The translations under genes were made by a program, and so were the position numbers. A stretch of DNA of 64,000 nt from Eutreptiella sp. 'Long Island Sound 2002'. Its lineage: Eukaryota > Euglenozoa > Euglenophyceae > Eutreptiales > Eutreptiaceae. The stretch is from contig OZ038378.1 of NCBI GenBank assembly GCA_964036045.1, positions 40,673,228-40,737,227 on the forward strand. Direction: 5' to 3'. Under the pieces are notes generated by a model. That model did no database searches. It was given only the letters and a program-made list of their open reading frames with translations, and was not told the origin of the DNA. Below, one piece after another: positions 41,396 to 54,600 of the stretch (positions within the stretch are counted from its first letter, which is position 1; each line of letters opens with the position of its first letter).

Positions 41396-42041
41396 CATAG
41401 TTCCTCATCCGCAAAATATGCCCGAACCTCGTCAGCCAATTTTTGTGCATTGCACAGGTTACTTCTGCAGGTCCCATTCCACCTTGGTACTTCAAAGTAC
41501 AGGAACAGACGCCCATTCACCTGCCTGAGCATCTTAATGCGGCGCGACACCAGGGTTCCTGCCTTCCCACCTCTATCACAAAAGGAGGACCAAATGTCCT
41601 TCAGCACCCTGTTGCTCCCTTCCAAAAGGTCCCCCGAAAACATTCCTAGGCCATAGGGCCTTATGGCCTGAATAGTGACTGTAGCATCGTGCAACATCCA
41701 GTTAATATAAGGTGATCTTATTGCTGGACAAACCCACCTCCGGAAAGCCTGGGCAACCTCTGGAGCCTGCAATGCACCCTCTTCAAACATTGTGCCATAC
41801 ATGTCCGCCAGTAGTATGTACATTGCACCAACTGCTGTGTGCATCCTCATGTCACCCCAAAGGAGGGGGGCCGGGTCCTCCCAAACCTTTAGAAGGCACC
41901 AAGTCTCTTCCCCATCTGGCTCTGCCGTCCCCTGTAGTGCTATGTGACAACCAGACCTGTGAAGAATAGCCTGAACAGAGACCCTAGTACTGGGACACAC
42001 AGACTTGGCCAATCTGCGTACCAAGGCAGTGACCTGCCTCC
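41392..42041 (-). CDS. Exon of an unidentified, transposon-like protein, interrupted upstream by copy D
   Basis: The minus-strand frame follows a splice-acceptor-like TTTTTGTAG (42042 side) and is open to TAG 41392-41394, or to a splice donor at 41395. It contains Trp/Cys-rich segments and a block HDATVTIQ...YGLGMFSGDLLEGSNR (about 41700-41610). The small-residue, Glu-x2-Asn pattern there recalls C-terminal parts of some eukaryotic DNA-transposon proteins; that similarity is from memory and weak. The N-terminal exons would lie beyond copy D outside the window. It may be the upstream part of the Gln-rich gene, but the phases (2 versus 0) do not match. Confidence 0.4.
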
Positions 42042-42091
42042 CTACAAAAATCAGAAGGTGCAGAACACATGGTATGAGGTGACGCCGCCTC

Positions 42092-42891
42092 TGAAGCCAG
42101 TTCGGACCCCCGTGGCCATCTTTGGGTCACTCGGGGTGTGTATCTATGTGCCCGCAAGCAGTCAGTGTGCAAGCCATTGGCTGATATCATACTCTCCCAT
42201 CCACCTGACCTAACCTGATGTGATAGTGTGATAGGTTTGGCCATTCCAGCTATGAGCGGCCATATTCAATACCGAGGTGCCGCCGGCTGAGATTTATATA
42301 TCAGAATATCAGGAATCAACAGGGTTTTTTTATCATAATATTTCCGTAATTTTTCAGCTGTCCGTTCTGATTGTCAATGTATCGGCGACTATCAGTTGGC
42401 TCGCGATTTTGCGGTAACCGATTGGTTAACTGTTATTTCCAGATATTTTAGCCCAAACCCCGATGAAGGGTCAGATTTCATCAGAAAAGGGTTCGTTGCT
42501 TCCGCAATTTTCATGTTATACACTCGCAAAATTAATCCGATTTTTCCCGACATTCAGGATCGGATTTTCGACTTCGAGGTCGCCGCACTGGATATGATGG
42601 ATTTCGAGTGGTCCTACATTTTTCCCCGATCACGAATCAACCTTCCTTTTGTTGTCTCCTTCATTTTTCTTCGAGATATAGGCGAAAAAAAATTGATTCG
42701 TGGGGCCACTTTGAAACATCATATCTCCGGCTCACTGCGAGGAGTTTCAATTTTGAGATATGGGCTGGAATCGCCTTGGTCTCAACTTAATTCAGAAAGC
42801 GTCAAACGCCTTTGATGAGTACATATGCTCGTTGTAGCAAGGGATAATGGTCAAGAGGGTAGAAAGTGATTTATAACTCTTGGACCATGCT
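42092..42891 (+). repeat. 5' LTR of copy D, first part
   Basis: Starts TGAAGCC and carries the TATA-like box at 42293-42302. It differs from the other LTRs by a 14-base insertion near 42160 and many substitutions. It breaks off at CTTGGACCATGC; the last four bases (42888-42891) are the target duplicated by copy C and recur at 57992-57995. Confidence 0.9.
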
Positions 42892-45257
42892 AAAGAAGGT
42901 CCCTACCAGGACCGGCCCCCGCTGTGCCCCTTCCGCCTGTTACCCCTGCTGATTTACTCTGGATCAACGATTGCATTTCTCAAAATCCTCAAAGTCCAGG
43001 GTCCAAAATCCAAAAATATAGAAAATGTAATCCTCCTTCAACCCTGAATAGCAACCAGATCCCACAAATACAGCAATAACCCAATTCACAATCCAAATCA
43101 GGCTGCGGGCTTCCGTTCAACACACCGGTCGTCTTACGGTGGCGGGCATGTACAAGAATTGCCCCAAAGAAGAAGGCCCTGAAATTGGCATATGAACACA
43201 AATAAAGCAAAGTTGGGGAAAGAGGTAAACATACACATTCACAGCCATAAACCCCTCATTCCCTGGACTCAAGACCTTCCCCTGACTCACCAACATATTG
43301 CCCTGAACCAGGTCAAATGAGATGGCTGAATGCCATGTGTCACAAGTCACTACACAAACCCCAAAAATGTGTTCACTCCCAAGCCTCTGAATCCTAGCCC
43401 AATAGGGAAGGTGGCGTCTCATGGCCTAGAGTGGCACTCAGGACCATGCCCTACCCTGACATAACCTTGATTGGACTTGGAGTCGAATGGGCTTAGAGAA
43501 ATGACCTATGAGTTTGAACTCATAACATGCCAAAAAACTGCCAATTCACACCATATTGGCCATATATCACATATATGCTCAAAATTGAAGTTACCACTTA
43601 TCCGAAGGCTCAAAGCATGCATGGAATCGAAGTCTAATATTCATGGAGGATATAGACCAAAGGTCAATGCCCATGTACATCCCCACTTCACCCTCGAAAC
43701 CCCTTCGGATATGGGCGCCACGCACTGCCCAAGTCAGCCCATGATCTTGAGACCAATTCTTGTATTCCTTCGTGTGCCAAGCCAAATGGAGTACGCAATC
43801 CGGCATATGGTGGTGTTCAACTCCAAAGCATATGCCAACATATGAACAACATACCATGGTTCGACTCCCCATAGGCTTCTTGCTGATTGCCGACCAGGTA
43901 AGTACACAAAATGCAAAAATGAGCAAAAATTGAGGTCAAGAACATGAAAATATGACCAAACACAAAGTTGTCATGATAGTATATCTCTATGCTCACCCAT
44001 GATATCCGCTAATGGTTCAATATACAAATGATTGGAACCATTTGCGAACAATTCCCCCACTTGGATCCCCAATCCGGTGCATGGAGATACCTTCGCCACT
44101 CTTATCTACATGCCCCATGAAAATGGGAGTGCACTCATGGATCTCTTTGCCAAACATACCATGAGCAATACATACGCGGTAGACTTGGTCTAGCGCTTTG
44201 AATTCCACAATTGAGACATGGGCAAAACCCTTGTCCCGTATGGCTCCCCATCTCTTCGGCCACACGAAGATATATAACATGGGCGTGAGGATATCAAGAC
44301 ATATACCATGCATATAAAACATACCCTCAAAAGTGGCTCCCACCATGATATGCCATGTCCCTCCATGAACATAACTTCACGTTAAAAATGCGTAGGAACC
44401 CAAGGAAAGTATCTATGCAACCCCAACACTCATGCGGTACACTCGAAAGTCGCATTAAAATATTCGGTTGCACGGTCCAAGAGTTATATATCACTTTATA
44501 CCCTCTTGACCATTATCTGTTGCTACACCGGGCATGTGTACACACCAAAGGCGTTTGATTCTTTCTTAAATTAAGTTGAGAGTAAGGCGCTTGCAACCCA
44601 ACCTTCCCTATTCTCTTTCCTCGCACTCCCGCGTAGATATGGCCATTCAAAGTGGTCCCGCGATTCACTTTTGTTTCCCTTATATCTCCAAGTCAAATGG
44701 GTGGCAAGTATAAGGAAAACCTGATTCGGGCATAGGGAAAAGAGTATGATCACTCGAAGAAGTCCAAATGAAGTGCGGCGATGTCGAAGTCGAAAATCCG
44801 ATTTCGACAACGCGAAAAATTCAGATTAAAATTTCGAGTGCTTATTTAGAAAATTGCGGAAGCAACGAACCCTTTGCTGATGAAATCTGACCCTTCAACG
44901 GACTATCCGCCAAAATATCTGGAAATAACAGTTAACCAATCGGTTAACGCAAAATCGCGAGCCAACTGACAGTCGCCGATACATTGACCATCAGAACGAA
45001 AGGCTGAAAAATTACGGAAACATTATGATAATAAAACCCTGTTGATTCCTGATATTCCGATATATAAATCTTCGCTGGCGGCGCCTCGGTACTGAATCTG
45101 GCCGCTCATAGCCGGAATGGCCAAACCTATCACACTATCACATCGAGTTAGGTCAGGTGGATGGGAGAGTATGATATCAGCCAATGGCGGCTTGCCGGCA
45201 CATAGATACACACCCCAAGTGACCCCAAGATGGCCACGGGGGTCCGAACCGGCTTCA
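42892..45257 (-). repeat. 3' LTR of copy C (2,366 bp)
   Basis: On the plus strand it reads TAAAGAAG...GGCTTCA, the reverse of the family-I ends. It follows the polypurine tract GAGAAGGGGGG (45268-45258, minus strand) and is nearly identical to 55627-57991. Confidence 0.94.
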
Positions 45258-45650
45258 CCCCCCTTCTCAGAGCGTTGCTACCGCTCGGAAGTCATTGAAG
45301 AGAGGACGGGAGGACCCCAATGGGCTCCAACCCCCCCCTCCATGTCCCAAGGACACATGGAGGCCCCACACACGTCGTAGGCGTCCCCCATGCCCCATGG
45401 GAGGGGTGAGGACACTGAAAATCGGTGCCCTACGCCATATCCGGTCTCCTCTTGATCTACAACATGGACCAAGGGGATCAAAGATAGAGAAACGTCGTCG
45501 GTCGACCTAAATAAGTATACCACAATGAAATATATATGTGGAGATCGAGTGAATGGGGTATATGGCCAATCAAGGCCGAAAAATCCCCGGATGAACGCCC
45601 TCAGCCGTCTCCCCAAGCACAGAAACAAACAAAATGCCAAGGGGGATCCA
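45258..45650 (-). other. 3' untranslated region and polypurine tract of copy C
   Basis: No gene. Equivalent to 3668-4066 in A and 32539-32931 in B. Confidence 0.82.
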
Positions 45651-48600
45651 TTACGGTGCTACAGCAGCAACCAAATGGACCAACACGTCCTTGACATCCA
45701 GAGAAATATTATTTTTCTTCAGGTAGTCCATCCAGACCGTGGTGTACCTCGGCACGAAACTGCTCGGAGGCTCCCACGAATCCCTGGACGCGGCGAATTC
45801 CTTCCAACGGACTTTATAAAGCCTACCCCCAGGCGTCCCCGGGTCCGGCTTGTCCGCCAGGATCTTCTCAGCGGTGAAGTCGTCGTCCTCACCCTCGTCG
45901 TCCGAGTCCACATCGCCGGCCGTGAACTCGAAGGTGACAGGACGTCCGCTGGGGTCTGGTGCTCGGGGACGAAGCTGGGTATGGTCGCGGTCCAGGATCT
46001 TGTTATCCCCCACACGAACCGCATACACATCCTGCCCGACCTTCCGCACGATTACCCCCGGCACATACCAGGATGCCTGCCGATGCCTGGACAGGACATC
46101 CTTGTGGTGCCGCTCCACCCACACGGTGTCTTGGAGAGCATACTTCTGGACTTTTCCCTGCTTGAAGTACTTGGCCCTCTTGTCATGCTCGTCCTGAAGT
46201 GCCTTGCACACCTTAGCCGCCGTGTCGTCCGCCTCAGCCATCATAGCGTTCGCATCCCGGGCCACCTTGCCATGGTTCAGCCACGGGAGAGTGCGTGACA
46301 CTCGATCCCGCAGGAACAGGATGCGATGGGGCGACAGTCCAGTGGGTCCCGGAAGGTCATGATACGCTTGGAGCACTCTCCACAGCGAGTTATACCAGTT
46401 CCGGCCCGGTTCGTCAATGTGCAGCTGGCGGAACTTCTCGAACATCTGCCGCCCGGCCACCTCAGCACGGCCATTGGACCGGCTGAGGTACGCCACGGTC
46501 TTGGCGTGCCGAATCCCCATGTGCTTGCACATCGTCTTGAACCACGTCCCCACGAATTGACTGCCCTGATCGCTGCAGATGACAGCTGGGACATCGAAAA
46601 TCGTCAGCCAATGCCTGATCATGGCATTAGCGACGGTCTTGGCCTGCAGCCCCACTCCATGCTTGTCCTTCTTGTCCTTCTTCTTGGACTTCTTGCCCGG
46701 GACGGCCACGATATACCCGCTGTGCCTGTCCACCGCCAGGATGACACAGTCGTAGGTCTCTCCGCCCACGCTGACCTCATGCATGGCGAACACATCCATG
46801 GCCATGGACCGCATAGGGGCCTCCGGTATAGCCGTATACACCGGGTTGCCCGCTGTGGAGTCGTTGGGGCTCTTCGTGGCCCGACACACGGCACAGTCGC
46901 TGCAGTACCTATCCAGGATGGCGTAGTACCCCGGAGGGAACTTGAAACGCCACTCCAGGTCCTGCTGCATCTTGTCTCGGCCAGGGTGCATGAGCTGGGC
47001 GTTGTGCCAATGGTCAATGAGCTCCTCCACTCGGTTCTCGGGCACCAGCAGCTTGTCCTTGAGGAACAACTTGTCCCCATCCTCGGTCAAGCCCTCAGGC
47101 CACTCGTCGTCCGACGGGGCGCTCACGGCATTCCAGTACTTGCTCCAGTGCTCGGACGCCGCGTAGTCATCCGACCAGTCCTCTGTGAGCACCGACCTGA
47201 CTAGCTCTACAGGGGCCACCATCCATTGCTCGAGGGTTTCCTCTCGAATAGCTTGGACGCGGGCACCCCGGAACTTGGCCAGGTCCGTACGGTTTGCCAT
47301 CACCACAAAGCACTTGACCCCCTCTTGCTCCATGACATTCTCCATCTCGATGATGCGCTTGGCCTCCTCGGTCTCCTCGGCGTCTCCATGGCTGGATATG
47401 TCCATCCAAGCCTTGCCCGCGGGGTAGGCCCACCAACTGAGGCAGTCTGCCACAGTGTTGTCCTTCCCCGGGACGTATACGACGCTGAGGTCGAACTTGG
47501 CGAACGTCTCATGCCATCGGGCCCTCCTTGCCGCCGGTCCCGAGGGGGTGTCGACGTGCTCCTTGTGCCAGCTCTGCAAGGACTGATGGTCCGTACAAAC
47601 CACCACCGGTTGCAATCCGATGTGGCCAGACCACTTCCTGAGCGCACAAACAATGGCGTACGTCTCCTTCTCCCTCGCGGTCCAGGTGCGGCGTTGGCCC
47701 TCGGCCAGGATCCGGCTCCAGAACGCCACGGGTACATGTGACCCGTCGTCTCGGATCTGCTCGAGGACTGCCCCCACAGCATAGTCCGAGGCGTCTGTCC
47801 GTAGCACGAATCCCTTGTCCGGGTCCACCAGGAATAGCCCCAACTGCCCCAGGAGTCGCTCCTTCAGGCGGTTGAACGCATCTTCAGCCTCAGGGGTCCA
47901 GGCAAGCTTCTTCTTGCTCCCCTTCCGGCCATCGAACTTGCCCACTTGCAGCATCTTGTGCAGCGGCCCCGATAGTTCTGCATACATCCGGACATAGCCC
48001 GAATAGTAATTGCAGAACCCCATGAAGGACCGGAGTTCGCTCATGGTCTGGGGCCTCTCCCAGTGGTGCAGGGACGCCAGCTTCCCAGGCATGGGACGGC
48101 GTTGCCCGTGACCAACCACGTGACCCGCGAACTCCACTTCCTTCACGAAGAGTGAGGCTTTGGTGGGCTTGCACACCATGTTGTGCTTATCCAACTCGCT
48201 GAGCACTAGGCGCAGATCCTTCTCATGCGCGTCGATGAGCTCATCCTCAGTCATGTTCTCCGTGCCGGACCCGATGATGATGTCATCCACGAAGGGGTCG
48301 GCACAGTCCCGGACAGGACGGAGTAGGTCCTCCATCATGCGCTGGAAAGCGGCGTTGCCATTCTTGGCGCCCATAGGCACCACTTTCCACTGCATGGGCC
48401 CCAGCGGCGTCAACATCGCTGTGCAGGGCCTGGAGTCCGGGTGTAGCGGCATCTGGTGATAACCGTGTTTCAGGTCCAGCACCGTGAAAATCCGCTTTTT
48501 CTGTTGTTTTTGGAGGATGGAGTCGATCAGGGTGAGCGAGTACGAGTCGTGCTCGGTCTGCTCGTTCAAACCTCTGTAATCAACCACCAACCTCCACTCG

Positions 48601-49723
48601 CCCTGCTCCTCATTGGGCACGATGAAGGCTGGGCTGGCCCATTCACTGTCGGAGGGTTCGATCCATCCCCGCTCAATGAACTCGGCCAACAGCTTCTTCA
48701 TTGCCTCGGCCCGATCGCCCTGAAGTTGGTACTCCCGATGACGATAGATCTTCGGGTTCGGCTTCAGCTTGACCTTCGCTGTACCAAACCTCCCACGATC
48801 TGGAGGGTTCTCGTTGGCGACGCCACTGAATAGCCGCGGATAGGCCTTGATCAGCCTCTCCTTCAGCTCGGCGACTTTCGGGTTCTCCTGGGCCTCTTCA
48901 GCCGCTTGCTTCGGTATAGATACAACCGACCGCACTGCAGTATAGGCCTCTTCTGGGTCCGATTCTGACTTCTCCTCGTCCGATATGCCGTCTTCATCGT
49001 CGTGGGGAGCTCTTCCCACCGATAATCTTCCGAAATTTGCGGCATCGGGCTGGTGACTGTCGCTATCGGCACCGATTCTTGGAAAACCCCAAGTTGGTGG
49101 GTCCGACCCAACCGGACCATCGTATTGGTCCGCGATGTGATCCATGACCCTCGCCACGAACTCGTCCTTCTCGTACTTGCCGGTGACCAACATCTTGTCG
49201 TCCCACCAATGCGGAGATGTGACCATGGCCCGCCTCTTCTTGGCTGCCACACGGTTGTGCATCCCCATCCGCATGTAGTTGACGACGTCGTCGATCTCGG
49301 CATGGGACAGGACGTCAATGCCATCAATTGGCTGATCCGTCCCCTCCTTGGGCTCAAACATGACCTTCATGGGCACCGCCTCCACCCTACGGATGAATGC
49401 TTCATCACCCGTGGGCTGCGCTTGCGCCCCATCCACCAGGAAAGCCTTGGTACCCCACGCTTGACCCGGGGAGGGCATTGATACACCCTTGAGGTCGATG
49501 AACAACTCCTCCTCTGGCTCGAATGACATCTCGTTCAGGGTGATGGAGTCCAGCGGCGACTTGAGACCCTCCAGCGGACATGGGGTGGATCCTATGCCGG
49601 TTATGACGAGGATCCCCTTCGCCCTATCCGCGATGATCTTCTCCACCGTGCGTCTGGTATTGTCCAGGGAGCCATGCCAATACATGGGCCCCCACTCCTT
49701 CAAACCCCAATGCCTGTGCCAGG
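45651..49723 (-). CDS. pol: Pol of copy C (linker end-RT-RNase H-integrase-chromodomain), open frame
   Basis: The longest uninterrupted pol here, about 1,357 codons of element sequence from the TRIM-2 junction (49723) to the TAA at 45651-45653. The frame is also open for 37 bases into TRIM-2. The RT active site FVDD is intact (near 48290), as are the RNase H acidic residues, the HHCC finger (about 47010-46880), the DDE integrase residues (about 46800-46440) and the chromodomain (about 45880-45720). Unlike B it has TGG at the site of B's pol UAG. It could supply RT and integrase domains if expressed, but its normal start, through gag and protease, is destroyed by TRIM-2 and by frameshifts. Confidence 0.92.
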
Positions 49724-50295
49724 TGACGCAGATTCGGTATGCCTCCCTGCTGGCCACCATGTGGCTTATTTAGAGGCTCGGCAACAGACAGGCAAGCCGC
49801 GCGCAAGCGCCGCAAAAGGGGACGCGCAATCCCCGTGCCAGCGTCAGAGCAGAAGAAAAAAGGGACGCGCCAATACCGCCTGTTGACAGTGCAGTGTAGA
49901 TACCTTGTGTGTTTTTATGCATCTTATTATTACATTCTGTCCTCCCTGTATTTTGCAGCTCAGAATGTGTCAGGGTGGACAAGGCCCGTACAAGAATTTG
50001 TGCAACACTGAGCCAAAGCTGCGTAACAAGGTGTTTCTGCTCCGTATCTTGTGCTAAGGGAGGACAGCATTGGAGGATTTTCGAGAAACCGGACTGAGTT
50101 GGCAGGATTCTCGAGAAACCGGACTGAGTCGGCAGTTTTGGAGAAAGTCAAAAGGAGTTTCGAAACACGAAAATCAACGACGCAAAACAGTGAGTTTGCC
50201 AGTGGTATGATTCTATGCAGCTAAGTTCGGGCAAAAGGCCACGAGGCGGGCGGTATCAGAGCGGGAGTCTAGCGGATCTCCCCGAACCCGCTTCA
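49724..50295 (+). repeat. Left LTR of TRIM-2 (572 bp)
   Basis: Near-identical to 51032-51603. Its 3' part contains GGTATCAGAGC (50259-50269), which matches 11 of 12 bases of a plant-type initiator-tRNA primer site, although it lies inside the LTR in both copies and not after it. Confidence 0.9.
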
Positions 50296-51031
50296 AAATT
50301 CTTGTACGCCGACGTCCATTCATTCCAGCCCATACGTGGAGATATGCCGAGACGAACAGTGTCAGCGTACGTACCAGGGTTGACGGCAGATCGCGGCAGC
50401 GCCAGCGAAGGCAAACCTCGGCGAGGCGCCATCACTGACGACGGCGGGGCCGACCCAGTACGTTCGACAGCGTACGAGCATCGAGTTCGACGCGGCACAT
50501 TCGTTCCCAGCACGGCTGTACCAATTTGTTGGAGCCGCGTCAAGGCACAGGGGAAGACTGGACGCGTGGGGATCCAGTTGAAGGCCACGGAGCGTGCGGG
50601 CGATGTCAAGACCTGGGGAAGTTGCTCTCCACGGTGAGATGCAGGCCCAAGACACAGAGGAAGGACCAGCGTATCAGGGCGCTGGTTGAGACCTGCACGG
50701 AGACTGGGTTGGGAGATAAGATCTGTTAAGGTTTTTTTTTGCATCCGTGCGGGTATGGCCCTGATGGCCATATATATAGCAGGGATAGTCTGATCAACGT
50801 CCCAGTGACCAGGTGATGGCTTGAGTGACACCCTGGTTCTGCACTGTGCCGCTGGATTTCTGTACCCGTGCCTGGTGTACACTGGGCATGCTGGTTAACC
50901 GTGTACCTTTGGTTCACGGGGTATCCAGTCGAATTTTTTTTTCCAGATAGATCCACAGCGAGCCTCGCCTCTCCCTGGAGCAGTGTGTGTCGTGTCGGCA
51001 AGTGGCCACACACCGCTTCTAAGGAGGGGGG

Positions 51032-51603
51032 TGACGCAGATTCGGTATGCCTCCCTGCTGGCCATCATGTGGCTTATTTAGAGGCTCGGCAACAGACAGG
51101 CAAGCCGCGCGCAAGCGCCGCAAAAGGGGACGCGCAATCCCCGTGCCAGCGTCAGAGCAGAAGAAAAAAGGGACGCGCCAATACCGCCTGTTGACAGTGC
51201 AGTGTAAATACCTTGTGTGTTTTTATGCATTTTATTATTACATTCTGTCCTCCCTGTATTTTGCAGCTCAGAATGTGTCAGGGTGGACAAGGCCCGTACA
51301 AGAATTTGTGCAACACTGAGCCAAAGCTGCGTAACAAGGTGTTTCTGCTCCGTATCTTGTGCTAAGGGAGGACAGCATTGGAGGATTTTCGAGAAACCGG
51401 ACTGAGTTGGCAGGATTTTCGAGAAACCGGACTGAGTCGGCAGTTTTGGAGAAAGTCAAAAGGAGTTTCGAAACACGAAAATCAACGACGCAAAACAGTG
51501 AGTTTGCCAGTGGTATGATTCTATGCAGCTAAGTTCGGGCAAAAGGCCACGAGGCGGGCGGTATCAGAGCGGGAGTCTAGCGGATCTCCCCGAACCCGCT
51601 TCA
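51032..51603 (+). repeat. Right LTR of TRIM-2 (572 bp)
   Basis: Same length as the left LTR, preceded by a purine tract and followed by the CAGG target duplication. Confidence 0.9.
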
Positions 51604-54600
51604 CAGGCTGAGTCTCCTCGATGCCAATGCCTCCTACACTTCCGCAGAAGCGGGGCATCCCGGGAAGCGAAGACGTCCGTCTCAGGCGCTTCGGCTCCCA
51701 GCGTCTGGATCATCCTGTCATACACCTGTGGCGCCATTCCATACTCCGTGAGCTGAACTCCGCGGTCTCCTCTGGACTTGGCACCCACAGCTTGCACCGC
51801 TTGGACAATCCGATCCTCTTCCTCAGCATTCCATTGGGATGATCCGCATGAATAGTCCGTGGACAGCCATGTGAGGCATTCATCATCCTCTCGGACCAGC
51901 GTTGCGCGATGGGGAAGGGCTCCAATGGCGTTGGCCACCATGAAGTCATACCCCATGATCATATCCCAATCGGTAATGTCGGCCACATAGAAGTTCCCGG
52001 ATAGAGTGCTTCTCTTCGCCTGATCAGGGCGGTTCAAGCGCTCATGCTCTCAGAATTCCATACTGATAGTGGCCTCATGGGTGCCACCACCCATGATTTC
52101 TCGGAAAGGAGACCTTCAGGCGGACCGGTCTCTGGCTGGGCTGCAGGAGTTCCTCCTTGAACAACCCTCTCCGGACAAGGCTCACCTGGGCACCCGTATC
52201 CACTAACACATCCACCACCTTCTTCTCTCGTCCACACCGTACTCGCACTTTCAAGTGCAACTGCCGCTCGTCGCCATGAGGTGTATGGACGACTCTCACG
52301 GCATGCAACTCTAGCACGTCCGGGTGCATCAGGACTTCAAGGGTATGGTCACGGATGGTGTAGATCTTGGGTTGGTCCTGCCCGTCCACGGGGCTCTCCG
52401 TGGTCACTTCTTCTTTCTTGCCATGTCCCGTACCCACATGTACTTCCCTTGGCAGGGCTCTCCAGGGGTTGGGAGTGGCGAAACTCAGTGGTTTTGGCTC
52501 TTCCGGAGCCTTCTTCGACACCCGATGTGCCTTCGCTTTCTCAGGGATTCCACTGATTTTCGGAGGAGAGACCTCCGAGGTCCCACTCCCGTGTTGGCTC
52601 CTCCAGACTTGGCTTCCCGCAGCCCCTTCCGGCTGCGATCCGCCAGGACTTTGTCCACCACGTTGCCGGGCTTTGAGTTCCTCCAACGTCCTCAACATGT
52701 CCTCAGCAACCTCCTCGATCGACCTCACTCGTCGGTCCTGGCCAGGTCCAGCACCATAGCCTCTTCCTCCGCCTTTTCCTTGGCCTTTGCCTTGGCCTTT
52801 TCCCACGTCTCCGCCCTTCGCTTTCCAATCGGAAATCCGCTGCTCCTTGGGCTTCTTCTCGGGGTGGGCGGCGAAGTAGGCCTTCTTGTCCGCCTCGTAC
52901 ACCTTGCACTGACGGTGGTCGTGTGCATGGTTGTTTCCCTTGCCATAACAGACCCAGCACCCGTCGTGCTGAGACCTGTACTCTCGGAACGAGAGCCGTG
53001 GGTTCCCGATCCTCCTTGGCTCTCTGCTCTTCTTGGGTCCCAGCTGGCTCCATCTGGACCGATCCTGCCCATGGTTCTTCACGTTGGGCGCCACAAACGC
53101 GAAGAAATGGGCCTCCTCGTGATCCTCCCGGGACCCGGTCCAGTGGTCTTGGCCACTTCCACTACCATCCTCCGCGGAGTTGGCCGTGTCCTCCTGGATC
53201 TCCCGATGATGGCGGTCTTCTCGGTGGCCTCGTTGTCCATGACCATGTCGATCCTGCACCTGGGCCTCGTTCTTCGCATTGAGCTTCAACTCCACCCTGA
53301 TGTACTTCACGATCTCGTCCAGGCTCATGCGGGCGAAGATGACTTGCATCCTCAGCGGCTCCCCGCGCCTCCACTCCACGTTGTTGAGGCGCAGCAACCT
53401 TTGCCCCATGGAGTCTCCGGATACCTCCACGTACACAGCGTTCTTCAGTCCCAACATCCGGTTGGGCTCGCCCAGGTTCCTCCTGAAGAACTCCATGATA
53501 CCCGCAGGGGTATCCTCCGCCGCCATGATCCTCACCGCCACCCGCTTCTTGGCGCGCTTCTTCTCTTCGTCCTCCACTCTCCTCTTCCAGTTGCCGGGGA
53601 GGACGTCCTTCAGCAAGTGGCGGATCTCACTGGCCTCGTTCCAGTCTTCCACCAGCTTGAGGCATCTGCGGTACTTCCGCAGATACCGGTTCCACTCCCG
53701 GACCCGCAACGCACCGCGGTCCAGCGGCAGTGGAATGGACCACAGGTCCTCCAGCTTCTGGTTTGGAGCGTCCACCCGCTCCTCGTCCTCCAACCACTGG
53801 AGGCAGGCCTGCTCCGTACGGATCAATCCTTCCCGGATCTGATCCCGCAGCTCCTCCTTGAGGTCCTGCGCCAGCCGGTGTGGGAATGTCCGGCACACCC
53901 ACTTGTCCCGCGGCGCTCCCCGCATCTCGCCGACGACCTCCTCGGCGAAGTCTTCCCAGTCCAGGATGAAGTCATCCAGGTTGGACGGGTTCCCGTCGTA
54001 ATAGGGGATTTTGATTCCCCTGAGGTCGTCGATCCTGATGGCGTCTCCGACGTCTCCAGCCACCATTCCACCGAGACGGATACCACCTGTGGCCGGGGGG
54101 TGTGAGTACACTCCCCGTACATCCCTCTCCTCCATGGAGTGCGGTCCAGTTGGGCCTGAACCCATGGGGTTTGGAATGCGGGAAGGATTTGCTCCATCGG
54201 CCGTCCATATCCCCGTATTGGGGTCCTTCGCCCACAGGTTTCCGCCTGGATGACCTCGACCACGTCCGTCGGCGCTTCCCATGGTTGGCCCCTGCATGGT
54301 CTGGTTCTCGATCTTCTCTTCCGCATAAACTACCATATTCGTCGTGATCGGTACATCCTGGGCGGCATGGGACATTTGTACCGTCAGGCTCCTCGGGTCC
54401 GTGGTTACGTGCCCTTCCCGCATGGACCCAGCCGGTGCCGTGTGTTCCCCGAGCATTGTGGATTCGCTGAACATGGGAACAAACGGCAGCGGACCCGGGT
54501 CAACACGCGGAGGTGCGTATGGTGCCTCTGCAGGGCCGCCCATGGGTTTCTCCATGGCGCTCCTGAGGGTCTTAACCCGCTCCACCAGCTCTACCGCGGC

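Larger units (their letters stand above)
49724..51603 (+). mobile_element. TRIM-2: miniature non-autonomous LTR element (1,880 bp)
   Basis: Two 572-bp LTRs (49724-50295 and 51032-51603), beginning TGACGC and ending GCTTCA, flank a 736-bp internal region with no recognisable protein. A polypurine tract AAGGAGGGGGG (51021-51031) precedes the right LTR. The 4-bp duplication CAGG (49720-49723 and 51604-51607) marks the insertion; without it copy C's pol matches copy B without a gap. I count only about four differences between its LTRs, so it is young. Orientation (+) is set by the polypurine tract. Confidence 0.9.

Noticed and set aside
49724-49760. A start codon for copy C pol inside TRIM-2
   Set aside because: The ATG at 49760 is in frame with pol by chance of the insertion; there is no evidence of a promoter or of conserved use.
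50256-50882. 208-codon minus-strand frame in TRIM-2
   Set aside because: No recognisable motifs, crosses the LTR boundary, and the element has the hallmarks of a non-coding TRIM.
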